Counted from the stretch's first letter, positions 35,358-44,792 are shown. The stretch: DNA of 64,000 nt from Candidatus Muiribacterium halophilum (GCA_023228995.1 JALOAD010000002.1:62001-126000); one strand, 5' to 3'. Numbers and translations: made by a program. The notes: generated from the sequence alone by a model not told the origin.

Positions 35358-36158
35358 TCCAGTTAAAAGTATAAATGATGTTCCAATAATTCTTATAATT
35401 TTTACAATATTTTGATTTTTTTCAAATTCAAACATTTTATTACCTGAATTTTTTAAAAATAAAGTTAGCAAAGCTGATAAAAATATTCCAGTTGACATAC
35501 CAACTGACATTGCTGCTACAGAGAAAAGTCCTGTATTTAACATTTTTAAATTTAAAGAAAACAAAAGTATTATTGATGTTGCAGGACATGGGACAAGACC
35601 GGCTGAAACGACAACTCCTTTAAAAGTTGAATGATTATTATTGTTTTTTTTGAAAATATTATAAAATTGAAATAAAGATATTAATATTATTGCAGAAGCT
35701 GTTATGTTTTTTAATACTTTTTCAGATGATTCAAAATAAGCAGTAACTGGTAATTTTAAAATATAATATATTGATAAAACTATTGTTATTGCTGATAATG
35801 AATGTAAAGTTCCCATTGTAAAACTAGCAAAAAAAGCTTTAGAAACTTTGCTTTTTTCTGAAAGTATCAAAGAACTTAAAATAAATTTACCATGTCCTGG
35901 ACCAGCTGCATGTATTATTCCATAAAGAAATGATATTAGTATTATTGAAAAAAATGTAAATGTACTTTTATCTTTTCTTAAACTTATCATAAGAGAGGAG
36001 AGTTTTGTTCTTAATATTCTCTGATATTCAGTTATATGTTTATAAAAAGATGCTTGTTTAAAACTGTTGAAACTTTCAGAATGAAATACACTGTAAGCTA
36101 AATATATAACACCTATTATAAAAATACTAATCAATAGGTATTTTAAGTATATCTTCAT
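35340..36158 (-). CDS. NicO/RcnA-family nickel-cobalt transporter
   Basis: 272 residues with about six predicted membrane helices. The signature HAAGPGHGK (after the second helix) plus a later VVSAGLVPCPATSIILLF segment are diagnostic of the NicO/RcnA permeases, which move Ni2+ or Co2+ across the inner membrane (usually efflux). It overlaps the preceding DUF1007 gene by 32 bp, the usual partnership for this family, supporting a two-gene operon. Metal specificity cannot be read from sequence. Confidence 0.88.
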   Translation of the reverse strand: MKIYLKYLLISIFIIGVIYLAYSVFHSESFNSFKQASFYKHITEYQRILRTKLSSLMISLRKDKSTFTFFSIILISFLYGIIHAAGPGHGKFILSSLILSEKSKVSKAFFASFTMGTLHSLSAITIVLSIYYILKLPVTAYFESSEKVLKNITASAIILISLFQFYNIFKKNNNNHSTFKGVVVSAGLVPCPATSIILLFSLNLKMLNTGLFSVAAMSVGMSTGIFLSALLTLFLKNSGNKMFEFEKNQNIVKIIRIIGTSFILLTGLFILI

Positions 36159-36657
36159 CCCAATCTCCTTCTTCTACAAGAAACTTTCTGTTTTTATCAT
36201 TTCTTGCATAATATGCAAGTTTAAAAGCTGTATAATTTTCTTCATCAAAAACTCTTATCTTAATAAAATTTCCTTTTACAAGATATTCTTTAGGTATTGT
36301 GTAGTAAAATCTGAATTTTAAAATACCATCTTTTGAAGAAGCTTCAAAATCAGGAGAAGGGAATATTCTTTTACCTTCTGAGTAAATTTCAGTATAATAA
36401 TTATATTCTTTCATTCTTAAAAATATGCTATTTTTTATTTCTTTAGCTTCAGCTTCATTAAGTTCAAAATCAGAATCTTTATCATAATCACCAATAATTC
36501 CACTTGAAAACATAGCATCATATTCCCATGTAAGTCTAATATTCATATCACCTGATTTATCAATTGAATGAGTAAGATAAGTTTCTACAAATACATGAGG
36601 ATGCCCCCATGATATTATAGAGTTTAATATAAAAAACAAAATCATAAAACTTCTCAT
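36127..36657 (-). CDS. DUF1007-family periplasmic partner of the NicO transporter
   Basis: 176 residues with a signal peptide (MRSFMILFFILNSIISWG), then HPHVFVETYLTH, the hallmark start of DUF1007 proteins. Family members are exported and usually sit beside or are fused to NicO-type permeases, which is the case here (32-bp overlap). Mature length fits the family. AAGAGGT precedes the ATG. A role in periplasmic metal handling is the accepted but untested guess. Confidence 0.85.
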   Translation of the reverse strand: MRSFMILFFILNSIISWGHPHVFVETYLTHSIDKSGDMNIRLTWEYDAMFSSGIIGDYDKDSDFELNEAEAKEIKNSIFLRMKEYNYYTEIYSEGKRIFPSPDFEASSKDGILKFRFYYTIPKEYLVKGNFIKIRVFDEENYTAFKLAYYARNDKNRKFLVEEGDWDEDILKIPID

Positions 36658-36698
36658 AAATACCTCTTAAAAACTGCGAAATAGCGAAACGGTGAGAT

Positions 36699-36739
36699 GG
36701 TGAAATAGATTTAAAGCTTTTCCTACTTCACTCTTTCAC
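36699..36739. repeat. Dispersed repeat (inverted partner at 44753-44792)
   Basis: GGTGAAATAGATTTAAAGC followed by TTTTCCTACTTCACTCTTTCAC is the reverse complement, with a few changes, of 44753-44792. It fills most of the gap before the cyclophilin gene. Confidence 0.6.
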
Positions 36740-36753
36740 ACATTCGCTGTTTT

Positions 36754-37518
36754 TTATTCTTCAATAATTGCTTTTATTATTTTAATTGGTTCTATTGGTC
36801 TGTCACTACCATCTTTTTTAACTTTTTCAATTTTATCAACAGTATCCATACCTTTGATAACTTTTCCAAATACTGTGTGTTTACCATCAAGCCAATCACA
36901 TTTATCTTTAGTTACTATAAAAAACTGACTTCCATTTGTATCAGGACCAGCATTTGCCATTGCAATTGTACCTTTGACCACATTCATTGATTTTAAACCA
37001 TCTTTGAAATTATAACCCTGATTTTCATAATAATCTTTAATTGTCATATTTCTGCCAGGAACTTTTTTAGTATCAAGGTTTAAAGCTTCAGCACAAATTT
37101 CATCTTCAAAATCTTTTTTCCATATAGATTCTCCGCCTGCACCTGTACCTGTAGGATCTCCACCTTGTATCATAAAATCTTTTATTACTCTATGAAATAT
37201 TATTCCATTATAATAACCGTTTTTTACATGAGTTGTAAAATTTTCTACAGTTTTTGGAGCGACTTCTGGGTATAATTCTAAAGTTATATTTCCAAGGCTT
37301 GTTTCTAAAAGAACTTTAATTGTTTTGTTATCCATTACTTTTTTCTCCTTCTTTTTTTTGTTTTTGTCTGTAGGTGTTTTGTTATAAGTTCCTGTAACTG
37401 AACATAGTTCAGGATTTTCAATTGAACATGTGTTTGAATCATTAAAACAAAGATTATCAGAAAAAGCATTTAATGAAAAGCAAATACACAGCATAAACGT
37501 AAAAATAAATTTTTTCAT
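36754..37518 (-). CDS. Secreted or periplasmic peptidyl-prolyl cis-trans isomerase (cyclophilin)
   Basis: 254 residues from the ATG at 37518, which has TCGGAGGAT just upstream; a start 24 bases earlier would put extra residues before the signal peptide. Signal sequence [20 protein letters not shown], a short Cys-containing linker, a basic KKKKEKK patch, then a cyclophilin domain from about residue 70: [34 protein letters not shown] and [11 protein letters not shown] are the active-site blocks. It catalyses X-Pro isomerisation in exported proteins. Monocistronic. The short run between signal and domain (three Cys within 20 residues) is unusual. Confidence 0.92.
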   Translation of the reverse strand: MKKFIFTFMLCICFSLNAFSDNLCFNDSNTCSIENPELCSVTGTYNKTPTDKNKKKKEKKVMDNKTIKVLLETSLGNITLELYPEVAPKTVENFTTHVKNGYYNGIIFHRVIKDFMIQGGDPTGTGAGGESIWKKDFEDEICAEALNLDTKKVPGRNMTIKDYYENQGYNFKDGLKSMNVVKGTIAMANAGPDTNGSQFFIVTKDKCDWLDGKHTVFGKVIKGMDTVDKIEKVKKDGSDRPIEPIKIIKAIIEE

Positions 37519-37687
37519 AAAATCCTCCGAAAAAAATTTCAAATATTAATGTTTGTAACTATAAATCAATAATAATATATTAAGCTAATAAAAAGCAACT
37601 GTTGAGTAACTTAAAAACTAAAATATAATAAAATAAAACAAATTTTTTCAAAAACCTTTATAGAAACAAAATTATTTAAATTATATA

Positions 37688-37717
37688 TTGCAAGAATTAC
37701 ACATATTATTGTATTAT
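37688..37717 (+). promoter_or_regulatory. Possible promoter of the chemoreceptor gene
   Basis: TTGCAA, 18-bp spacer, TATTAT, about 40 bp before the start codon, in an intergenic region that otherwise holds only AT-rich DNA. Confidence 0.35.
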
Positions 37718-37758
37718 ATTAATATTAATATTAATTAAAAACAGAATGGAGTATAAGA

Positions 37759-39372
37759 ATGAAAATCTCAGATTTATTAAAAGGCATTTGTATAATGATA
37801 ATCATTGTATCAATTGTATCAATTACCAATATATATTTTTCGCTTTCTTCAATGGAAGGTGATTCAAGGATTGTAAATTATTCTGGTATTGTAAGGGGAG
37901 CTACTCAAAGACTTGTAAAACTAGAATTATTAAATAATAAATCTGATAATTTAATGGATAAAATTGAAAATATTATTTTAGGTCTTATAAATGGTTCAAA
38001 GGAATTAAATCTTGTAAAAACAAATGATTTTGATTTTGAATCTAAGATGTTAGATATTAAAAATAAATATAGTGAATTAAGAAAATCATTGATATATTTA
38101 AGGGCAAATAAAGATATTATAGATAATATTAACAAACAGAGCGAAGATTTTTTTGAACTTACAAATGAAGCTGTTTCACTTGCAGAAAATTATTCAAAAA
38201 AGAAAGTTATTTCTCTTAAAAGTATTCAAACTTTTATATTTATTATAAATTTAATCACTGTAATAATACTTATATTGATTTCAAAATATTATATAACTGA
38301 TCCAGTTAGAAAAATTATTAAATTACTTGCACAAATTTCAAAAGGGGATTTATCAATTAATATTCCAATAAGTAAATTCAAAGGTGAAATGAAAGAAATT
38401 GCTGAATCAGCAGATAATTTTGTAAAAGATACTTCTGAAAGTTTTATAAGTATAAAAAATATGTCAAGAAAAACAGAAGAGATATCAAAAGAATTAATAA
38501 AAGCAAATAGTGTTTTGGTTGAAGTTTCTAAAATACAGTTAGATATAATAAATCAGATTAATGATACAGGAATAAATCTTAATTCGAAATCAAAAGAAAT
38601 AAATGAAAGTATATATAGACAATCAGATTCAATTTCATCAACAACATCATCTGTTGAACAATTATCAGCATCGGTTGAAGAAATATCTGCAAATACATTA
38701 AATGTATCAGAAATTGTAAATACAGCTTCAGTGGAAGCTGAAAATGGTTTTGAAAGTATGCAAGCTTCTATTAATGCTATGAAAACAATAAAAGAAAATG
38801 CTTCTCAGATAAATAGTATAATTTCAGTAATAACTGAGATTGCTGAACAGACAAATCTTCTTGCATTAAATGCAGCTATTGAAGCAGCTAGAGCAGGTGA
38901 ACATGGTAAGGGTTTTTCAGTTGTTGCAGATGAGGTAAGAAAACTTTCTGAAAGAACTGCTGATTCTGCCAAAGAAATTGAACAGCTTATTGTAACAACA
39001 GTGAATAATGTCGAAAATGGTGATAAATTAGCTACAAAATCTGGAGAAGGACTTAAGAATATTGTTAATCAAGTTGAAAAAGCTGCTCAATTAACAGCAG
39101 AAATTTCAGCAGCAACATCAGAACAAAAAGAAGCTCATAGAGAAATTGCAAATGCTATGGCAAGTATTACTATGAATAGTAATGAAGTTAATATAGTTGT
39201 AAAAGAAGAAGATTTAATAATTGAATCTATGTATTCTAATATACAAAGAATGAAAATGTCTTCAGTTGATAGTGAAAAAGCAATTGAAAAGCTTGACAAA
39301 ATAATTGAAGAGATTGAAATAACATCGGAAAAATTAGTGAATTCGGTAGAAAAATTTATAACCAAGGAATAA
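37759..39372 (+). CDS. Methyl-accepting chemotaxis protein with PilJ-like sensor
   Basis: 537 residues. Membrane helix at 7-27, a 125-residue extracytoplasmic region, second helix at about 153-176, HAMP to about 230, then a signalling coiled coil with the invariant hairpin [20 protein letters not shown] and [18 protein letters not shown]. The sensor begins [18 protein letters not shown], the type IV pili methyl-accepting (PilJ) N-terminal motif. It should signal through CheA/CheW, either to flagella or to twitching pili; no che genes are in the window. The ATG follows AATGGAG; the next small gene begins 4 bases after its stop. Confidence 0.92.
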   Translation: MKISDLLKGICIMIIIVSIVSITNIYFSLSSMEGDSRIVNYSGIVRGATQRLVKLELLNNKSDNLMDKIENIILGLINGSKELNLVKTNDFDFESKMLDIKNKYSELRKSLIYLRANKDIIDNINKQSEDFFELTNEAVSLAENYSKKKVISLKSIQTFIFIINLITVIILILISKYYITDPVRKIIKLLAQISKGDLSINIPISKFKGEMKEIAESADNFVKDTSESFISIKNMSRKTEEISKELIKANSVLVEVSKIQLDIINQINDTGINLNSKSKEINESIYRQSDSISSTTSSVEQLSASVEEISANTLNVSEIVNTASVEAENGFESMQASINAMKTIKENASQINSIISVITEIAEQTNLLALNAAIEAARAGEHGKGFSVVADEVRKLSERTADSAKEIEQLIVTTVNNVENGDKLATKSGEGLKNIVNQVEKAAQLTAEISAATSEQKEAHREIANAMASITMNSNEVNIVVKEEDLIIESMYSNIQRMKMSSVDSEKAIEKLDKIIEEIEITSEKLVNSVEKFITKE

Positions 39373-39376
39373 TAAA

Positions 39377-39619
39377 ATGGAATTTTCAATAAAGTCGATA
39401 GAAAAAGCATGGAAAAAATCAGGCGGTATATGTGAACAATGTAGTAAAAGACTAGTTTATCTTAGCATGGATAAAAGTGATCAGAGAGGAGCATGGAATC
39501 CTTGGGATAGATCTGGATTAAATGGATTAGGTCCTGATACGGCCGAAAACTGTGAGATATTATGTTATCAATGTTATTTGAGAGCAAGATACAAAACTGC
39601 TTTAAAAAATCGAATATAA
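39377..39619 (+). CDS. Small HNH-like zinc-ribbon protein lacking catalytic His
   Basis: 80 residues. CEQC at about 19-22 and CYQC at about 64-67 frame a segment laid out like an HNH nuclease (GGICEQCSK...AWNPWDRSGLNGL...NCEILCYQCYLRA). The HNH His residues are replaced (WNPWDRSG where WxxDHxxP is normal), so zinc binding is likely but nuclease activity is not. It follows the chemoreceptor by 4 bp, suggesting co-transcription. Start ATG 39377 has AAGGAATAA upstream. Function unknown. Confidence 0.7.
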   Translation: MEFSIKSIEKAWKKSGGICEQCSKRLVYLSMDKSDQRGAWNPWDRSGLNGLGPDTAENCEILCYQCYLRARYKTALKNRI

Positions 39620-39636
39620 TTGAATTTTCAGATAAC

Positions 39637-39665
39637 TTGACAATGGTAAATGGTTTGACTATAAA
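39637..39665 (+). promoter_or_regulatory. Consensus sigma70 promoter of argF
   Basis: TTGACA (39637-39642), 17-bp spacer, TATAAA (39660-39665). One of the closest matches to the housekeeping consensus in the window, about 30 bp before the argF start. No Arg-box palindrome was noticed. Confidence 0.7.
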
Positions 39666-39696
39666 GTAATGGACTATAAAATTCTAGGGGGAATAT

Positions 39697-40641
39697 ATGG
39701 CTTTTAATCTTAAAGGAAGGCATTTTCTAACTTTGCTTCATTATACACCTGAAGAAATTCAATTTCTTCTTGACCTTGCTAAAACTTTAAAACAGAATAA
39801 AAGAATGGGGATTTATGGTGATAATTTAAAAAGAAAAAATATTGCTTTAATATTTGAAAAATCTTCAACTAGAACTAGATGTGCATTTGTTTGTGCTGTT
39901 AATGATGAAGGTGGAAATGCTGAATATTTATCAGTTAATGATATACAGCTTGGTGGAAAAGAAAGTGTTGAAGATACAGCTAGAGTTTTAGGTAGAATGT
40001 TTGATGGTATAGAATTTAGAGGTTTTAAACAGGAAACTGTTGAAAAACTCGCTCAATATGCAGGTGTTCCTGTATGGAATGGTCTTACAGATATGTATCA
40101 TCCAACTCAGATTTTAGCAGATTTGCTCACTGTAATTGAAAATTTCGGTAGTCTTAAAGGTATTAAATTTGCTTATTTTGGGGATGCTAGAAATAATATG
40201 GGAAATTCACTTCTTATAGGTTGCGCGAAAATGGGAATGCATTTTGTAAGTTGTGCTCCTAAAGAATTATGGCCTCAAAAAGAACTTATTGAAACTTGTC
40301 AAAAAATTGCTGAAGAAACTGGAGCAATACTTGAATTTACAGATGATCCTAAAAAAGCTGCTAAAGATTCTCATGTTCTTTACACAGATGTTTGGGTTTC
40401 TATGGGTGAAGAAAATCAGCCTGGCATTAAAGAAAGAGTTGAAAAACTTAGACCTTATCAGATTAATATGGATTTAGTTGAAGCTACTGGAAGAGAAGAT
40501 GCTATAGTTTTACATTGTCTTCCTGCTGTTCATGATAAAGAAATTTCTCATGAAGCATTTGAATCAAAATATTCTAAAGTATTTGATCAAGCTGAAAACA
40601 GACTTCATACTATTAAAGCTGTTATGGTTGCAACTATATAA
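39697..40641 (+). CDS. argF: Ornithine carbamoyltransferase
   Basis: 314 residues, the usual length. Carbamoyl-phosphate motif SSTRT (56-60), HPTQ (135-138), DVWVSMG (231-237) and HCLP (273-276) identify an ornithine, not aspartate, carbamoyltransferase. It makes citrulline from ornithine and carbamoyl phosphate in the cytoplasm, for arginine synthesis or, in some organisms, for the arginine deiminase route. No other arginine genes are adjacent, so direction cannot be judged. AGGGGGAA precedes the ATG and a good promoter lies upstream. The codon use matches its neighbours. Confidence 0.95.
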   Translation: MAFNLKGRHFLTLLHYTPEEIQFLLDLAKTLKQNKRMGIYGDNLKRKNIALIFEKSSTRTRCAFVCAVNDEGGNAEYLSVNDIQLGGKESVEDTARVLGRMFDGIEFRGFKQETVEKLAQYAGVPVWNGLTDMYHPTQILADLLTVIENFGSLKGIKFAYFGDARNNMGNSLLIGCAKMGMHFVSCAPKELWPQKELIETCQKIAEETGAILEFTDDPKKAAKDSHVLYTDVWVSMGEENQPGIKERVEKLRPYQINMDLVEATGREDAIVLHCLPAVHDKEISHEAFESKYSKVFDQAENRLHTIKAVMVATI

Positions 40642-40660
40642 ATAATTTGAAAACCAATTA

Positions 40661-40701
40661 GCGTGACTAAAGTCACAATTAGCACAACAAGTTGCTAATT
40701 G
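40661..40701. repeat. Double palindrome after argF
   Basis: GTGACT-aa-AGTCAC followed by CAATTAGC/GCTAATTG (8-bp arms). The same style of nested palindromes occurs at 44830-44880. No U-tract follows, so these are treated as dispersed repeats that may also serve as weak terminators. Confidence 0.5.
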
Positions 40702-40830
40702 AGTCTTCTGATTAAATAAACAAAAATTAATATAATGTCATGCCGGTATGATTCTGAGAAAATGTCATCCCGGCATGATTCTGAGAAAATGTCATCCCGG
40801 CATGATTCTGAGCCGGGATCTGTTTTTGAT
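40702..40830 (+). repeat. Dispersed palindromic element with three 27-bp units
   Basis: Leader AGTCTTCTGATTAAATAAAC, then units at 40737-40763 and 40764-40790 (GTCATCCCGGCATGATTCTG plus AGAAAAT) and a terminal unit closing with GCCGGGATCTGTTTTT. ATCCCGGC/GCCGGGAT form a perfect 8-bp stem. The stretch 40831-40907 holds nothing else recognisable. Confidence 0.7.
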
Positions 40831-40907
40831 TTTTTTCATTAAACTATCGCAAAAAAATAATCATTCGGTACCATTCGATATTTTACATCCATATAAAATA
40901 TCTCTTT

Positions 40908-41010
40908 ACCTTCGTTCACTTTTAATACATCCGTATATTAAATGCTTCGCAACGTTCACTCAAGTTACCGAGTAGATTTTTTTTTTGCTTTTGTTTACAG
41001 AAACTCCTTC
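40908..41010 (+). repeat. 103-bp direct repeat, copy 1
   Basis: Begins ACCTTCGTTCAC and ends AAACTCCTTC. Copy 2, in the same orientation, is at 48929-49030 with only scattered substitutions. No coding frame is conserved. Confidence 0.75.
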
Positions 41011-41326
41011 TTTTTTTGAATTAGATTTTACATATAGATTCAAAAAATTGATATCGAGCGTAATTATGGAAGCTGTCTTAAGATTTTCAATAAGTATACA
41101 AAAAAGAAATTCAAAGTTAAAAAGAATAAAATTATAAATAACTAACATACATTAGAAAATCTTAAGGAAATTACATGGAGATAATTTAAAGCTGAACATG
41201 TAAGGAGAAAATTTATACTATGTAAATTTTCAACTGTTACCAAGATATCAATTGTTTTGAATTGTATAATTATTTAAAATATTGAATCCATTAATTAGAA
41301 AAACTTCTATCGAGTTCTCGTAATTG
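41011..41326 (+). repeat. 316-bp structured repeat, copy A
   Basis: Nearly identical, as reverse complement, to 50969-51284. Three nested helices can be drawn: 41037-41055 with 41244-41262 (18 of 19 pairs plus a bulge), 41077-41088 with 41155-41166 (12 perfect pairs), and 41207-41215 with 41223-41231 (9 pairs, 7-base loop). No conserved reading frame. Either a non-autonomous mobile element or a structured RNA. Confidence 0.75.
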
Positions 41327-41362
41327 CTGACAGACCATTTTTCAAACAGTCTTTTTTTCTTT

Positions 41363-41743
41363 TTATTTTTCTTTTGTTAAAAAAATATTATTCCATTCGT
41401 GTTTATAGACTTTTTCTTTTTCTGATTTCCAAAATAAGTCTTTTTCAAAATCAGAATCAACATTGCCATTGAATATTCCAAGAGTTTTTGAATAGTAAAA
41501 AAATCCCTTACCTGGTCTTCCTGAATTTTTATTAACAACAAGTGATGTTAATAATGGTAAATCTTGTTTTTTTAGCTCTTCATTTAACTTATTTAGAGTA
41601 TTAAATAATGTTTGAAATGGATTTAAAAAATTAGATGAGTTTTTTAATGGTAAACATTTATTTAACTCAAAGTAATAGATTAAACCTTTGTTTTTTGAAA
41701 CAGATACTAATTTTTCATAAACATTAATTATAAATTCATCCAT
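41363..41743 (-). CDS. Conserved-looking hypothetical protein
   Basis: 126 residues with a good AGGAG six bases before the ATG at 41743. The segment LPLLTSLVVNKNSGRPGKGFF (about residues 62-82) reads as a globular core; similar P-L-(x)-S/A-L-V-V-N...PGxGFF motifs occur in small uncharacterised proteins of phages and defence islands (inference from memory). No signal peptide or membrane helix. It stands alone among repeats. The upstream 41744-42059 has no gene, and I see no lysine riboswitch fold there. Confidence 0.6.
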   Translation of the reverse strand: MDEFIINVYEKLVSVSKNKGLIYYFELNKCLPLKNSSNFLNPFQTLFNTLNKLNEELKKQDLPLLTSLVVNKNSGRPGKGFFYYSKTLGIFNGNVDSDFEKDLFWKSEKEKVYKHEWNNIFLTKEK

Positions 41744-42059
41744 ATTATACTCCTAGGTTAATCTTCTGAAAAAACAAAAAAAATCGAAGATTAAATTTAT
41801 TATTTTTTTAATGCATTATTATATTTATTAGACTATCTGATTAAATAACACAACTCTAAATTATATATTTATTTATTCAGACTATTCAATTATATTTGAA
41901 ATTTAAGATTACTTCAATTGTCTAATGGTATTTTTTAGTTTAAATAACAATTTTTTTATATTGGCTTCTACTTTCTATGGGTTATTTTTTGATTTTTTGT
42001 TTAATAAAGATGAATATTTAGTTTTTCTTTGTTAAAATTATAGAAAAAGGCAGGTATAT

Positions 42060-42812
42060 ATGAAAATATCTTTAATTGGTTTTGGAAAAATGGGAAAGAT
42101 GATCAAAGAAAAAGCTATTTCACATGGGCATGAAATTAGTTCAATAATTGACCCTTTTTCAGAACAAGCGGATTTTAAGGATATAACAAGTGAATCTGTT
42201 TGTGATGCTGATGTATGTATTGAATTTACTAATCCAGATTGTGCGCTTTCAAATATCAAAAAACTTATTATGCTTGATAAACATATTGTAGTTGGAACTA
42301 CTGGTTGGTATAAAGATATTAATAAAATTCAAGCTGCTATTGAAAAAAGCAGTTCAGGTTTTGTATATGGTAGTAATTTTTCACCTGGTATGCATGTTTT
42401 TAAAAAAATCACAGATTATTCTTCAAAATTATTTGCAAAAATAAGTGATTATGATGTTGCTGGTATAGAAATTCATCATAGTGAAAAAATAGATAGTCCT
42501 TCCGGTACAGCAAATGTTTTAAGTGATATAATTATAAAAAACAATCCTATAAAGCAGAGACTTCTTACAAATAGTATAGACAGAAAAGTTGCAGCTGAGG
42601 AATTTCAGTTTACATCGGTTAGAACAGGTAAAGTTCCTGGAATTCATAAAATTATGTTTGATTCTGATGCTGATACTGTTGAAATTAGCCATACTGCTAG
42701 AAATAGAGAAGGTTTTGCACTTGGAGCTATTATTGCTGCTGAATTTATTAATAGAAAAACTGGTTTTTATAATATAGAAACTATATTTGATGAAATAATG
42801 GAGGGTAAATAA
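42060..42812 (+). CDS. dapB: 4-hydroxy-tetrahydrodipicolinate reductase
   Basis: 250 residues. Nucleotide-binding GFGKMG at 7-12, and the catalytic motif IEIHHSEKIDSPSGTA (137-151) with His139/His140 and Lys143. It reduces hydroxy-tetrahydrodipicolinate with NAD(P)H in the lysine/diaminopimelate pathway. An AGGCAGG site is just upstream. dapA begins one base after its stop, and asd 15 bp after dapA, forming a compact operon; note the order runs against the pathway order. Confidence 0.94.
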   Translation: MKISLIGFGKMGKMIKEKAISHGHEISSIIDPFSEQADFKDITSESVCDADVCIEFTNPDCALSNIKKLIMLDKHIVVGTTGWYKDINKIQAAIEKSSSGFVYGSNFSPGMHVFKKITDYSSKLFAKISDYDVAGIEIHHSEKIDSPSGTANVLSDIIIKNNPIKQRLLTNSIDRKVAAEEFQFTSVRTGKVPGIHKIMFDSDADTVEISHTARNREGFALGAIIAAEFINRKTGFYNIETIFDEIMEGK

Positions 42813-42813
42813 T

Positions 42814-43698
42814 ATGCTTGTTAAAGGACTTTATACTGCGATAATTACTCCTTTTTCGGGAGAAGAAATAGATTGGGATGGTCTTGAAAGTAATATTGAG
42901 TTTCAAATTGAAAATGGAGTAGATGGGTTGGTTATTCTTGGTACTACTGGTGAAACCCCTACTCTTACAAATTCCGAAAAAGAAGAAATAATTACAAAAA
43001 GCATTTCAATTATTAATAATCGTGTAAAAGTTATAATTGGCACTGGAACAAATAATACTAAAACAACTATAGAAAACACTCAAATGGCAGAAAAATATGG
43101 TGCTGACGGTGCTCTTATTGTCACTCCTTATTATAATAAACCTTCTCAAAAAGGAATTTATGAGCATTTCAAAAAAATAATTGAAAACACTGACATTCCT
43201 ATAATTGTATATAATATTGAAGGAAGAACAGGTAGAAATATTGATGTAAATACTCTTATTAAAATTTCAGAACTTGATAATATTGTTGGTGTTAAGGAAG
43301 CAAGTGGTAATATTAATCAAATGGGTGATGTAATAAATGAAATATCAAGATTAAACCCTGATTTTTCTGTAATGAGTGGTGATGATGGTTTGACCTTACC
43401 CTTAATGTCAATGGGTGGACATGGAGTTATATCAGTTGTAAGCAATCTTGTTCCTGCTGAAATGAAATCTCTTGTGCTTTATGCAGAAGCTGGTAATTTT
43501 GAAAAAGCTAGAAATATTCATTATAGATTATTGCCTTTATTTAAAGGTGCTTTTATTGAAACTAATCCTCAACCTATTAAATGTGCAATGAATCTTTGTA
43601 ATATGGCAGGTGGAGATCTTAGACTGCCTCTTGTTGATGTTAGTGATGAAACAGAAGAAAAATTAAGAGTAATACTTGAAAGCATGGAGATTATTTAA
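42814..43698 (+). CDS. dapA: 4-hydroxy-tetrahydrodipicolinate synthase
   Basis: 294 residues, typical length. Schiff-base Lys161 in VGVKEASG, Tyr133 in YNIEGRTG with Arg138, and Thr44/Thr45 in GTTGET match the E. coli numbering exactly. It condenses pyruvate with aspartate semialdehyde, the first committed step of the diaminopimelate/lysine pathway. GGAGG is close to the ATG and overlaps the end of dapB. Second of the dapB-dapA-asd operon. Confidence 0.95.
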   Translation: MLVKGLYTAIITPFSGEEIDWDGLESNIEFQIENGVDGLVILGTTGETPTLTNSEKEEIITKSISIINNRVKVIIGTGTNNTKTTIENTQMAEKYGADGALIVTPYYNKPSQKGIYEHFKKIIENTDIPIIVYNIEGRTGRNIDVNTLIKISELDNIVGVKEASGNINQMGDVINEISRLNPDFSVMSGDDGLTLPLMSMGGHGVISVVSNLVPAEMKSLVLYAEAGNFEKARNIHYRLLPLFKGAFIETNPQPIKCAMNLCNMAGGDLRLPLVDVSDETEEKLRVILESMEII

Positions 43699-43713
43699 TC
43701 GGAGGTTTCAATT

Positions 43714-44715
43714 ATGTATAAAATTGGTATATATGGAGCTACTGGTAAAGTTGGTAGTGAGCTTCTAAAAATTATACATATTAGGAAATTTCCATATTCT
43801 AAAATCAGACTTTTTGCATCTCAAAAAAGCTCAGGAAAAAAGTTAATTGAAGATAAAAAAGAGTTTATTATCGAGACTTTTTATAAAGATAGTTTTAAAG
43901 AAATTGATATAGCTTTTTTTTGTGTTAGTGGTAAATGGTCGATTCAAAACAGACAATTTGCTGAAGAATCAGGTTGTATAGTAATTGATAATTCCTCAGC
44001 ATTTAGACTTTTTGAAAATACACCACTTATAGTTCCTGAAATAAATATTGATTCAATAAAAAAAAGCAGATTTATTTCAAATCCTAATTGTACTACACTT
44101 ATTGCAGCTATACCGTTATGGGTTTTACATAAAAAATACAAGCTTAAAAAAGTTATAATCTCCACATATCAGGCTGCAAGTGGTGCTGGAAAAGAAGGAA
44201 TGGATGAACTTTTACAAGCTATTAGTCAATATAGAGAAAATCGTGTTTTTAAACCTTCTAAATTTCAGTATGATCTTGCATATAATATTATTCCACATAT
44301 TGATGATTTTGAAATTAATGGATATACAAAAGAAGAGATGAAAGTTACACTTGAAATCAGAAAAATATTTAATGTTTCAGACCTTTTGATTTCATGTACT
44401 GCTGTTAGAATTCCTGTTTTGAGAGCTCATTCAGAGAGTATTACCGTTGAAACAGAATTGAAACCTGATATAAATGAAATTAGAGATTTAATAAAAAATA
44501 CAAATGGTATTGTTTTAAAAGATGATATCAATAATAATATTTATCCTATGCCAATTACTTCTTCTGATAATTTTGATGTTGAAGTTGGTAGAATTAGAAA
44601 AAGCATTGTGTTTGAAAATGGTATTGATTTTTTTGTAAGTGGGGATCAGCTTCTTAAAGGAGCTGCACTCAATGCATTACAGATTGCTGAGAAAATGGTT
44701 GAAAGAACAGTATGA
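43714..44715 (+). CDS. asd: Aspartate-semialdehyde dehydrogenase
   Basis: 333 residues. N-terminal GATGKVGSEL binds NADP; SNPNCTT gives the catalytic Cys126, and His239 (RAHSES) is the conserved acid/base. ASGAGKEGM is the substrate loop. It reduces aspartyl phosphate to aspartate semialdehyde, feeding dapA. The spelling suits the shorter Gram-positive/archaeal-like branch rather than the enterobacterial enzyme (inference). CGGAGG precedes the ATG. Last gene of the operon; the following 207 bp separate dapF, which has its own promoter. Confidence 0.93.
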   Translation: MYKIGIYGATGKVGSELLKIIHIRKFPYSKIRLFASQKSSGKKLIEDKKEFIIETFYKDSFKEIDIAFFCVSGKWSIQNRQFAEESGCIVIDNSSAFRLFENTPLIVPEINIDSIKKSRFISNPNCTTLIAAIPLWVLHKKYKLKKVIISTYQAASGAGKEGMDELLQAISQYRENRVFKPSKFQYDLAYNIIPHIDDFEINGYTKEEMKVTLEIRKIFNVSDLLISCTAVRIPVLRAHSESITVETELKPDINEIRDLIKNTNGIVLKDDINNNIYPMPITSSDNFDVEVGRIRKSIVFENGIDFFVSGDQLLKGAALNALQIAEKMVERTV

Positions 44716-44752
44716 AAGCGTTATGTGAAGCGTATAAGGGCGGTATAAAAGA

Positions 44753-44792
44753 GTGAAAGAGTGAAGGTCAAAAGCTTTAAATCTATTTCACC
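44753..44792. repeat. Dispersed repeat (inverted partner at 36699-36739)
   Basis: GTGAAAGAGTGAAGGTCAAAA then GCTTTAAATCTATTTCACC. It is preceded by GCGTATAAGGGCGGTATA, which resembles 1150-1180. Together with the palindromes at 44830-44880 it fills the asd-dapF gap. Confidence 0.55.

Noticed and set aside
40960-41148. 62-residue open frame on the minus strand
   Set aside because: It spans the junction of two dispersed repeats and is not preserved in the second copies.
41744-42059. Lysine riboswitch before dapB
   Set aside because: No recognisable lysine aptamer pairing or terminator was seen in this AT-rich leader.
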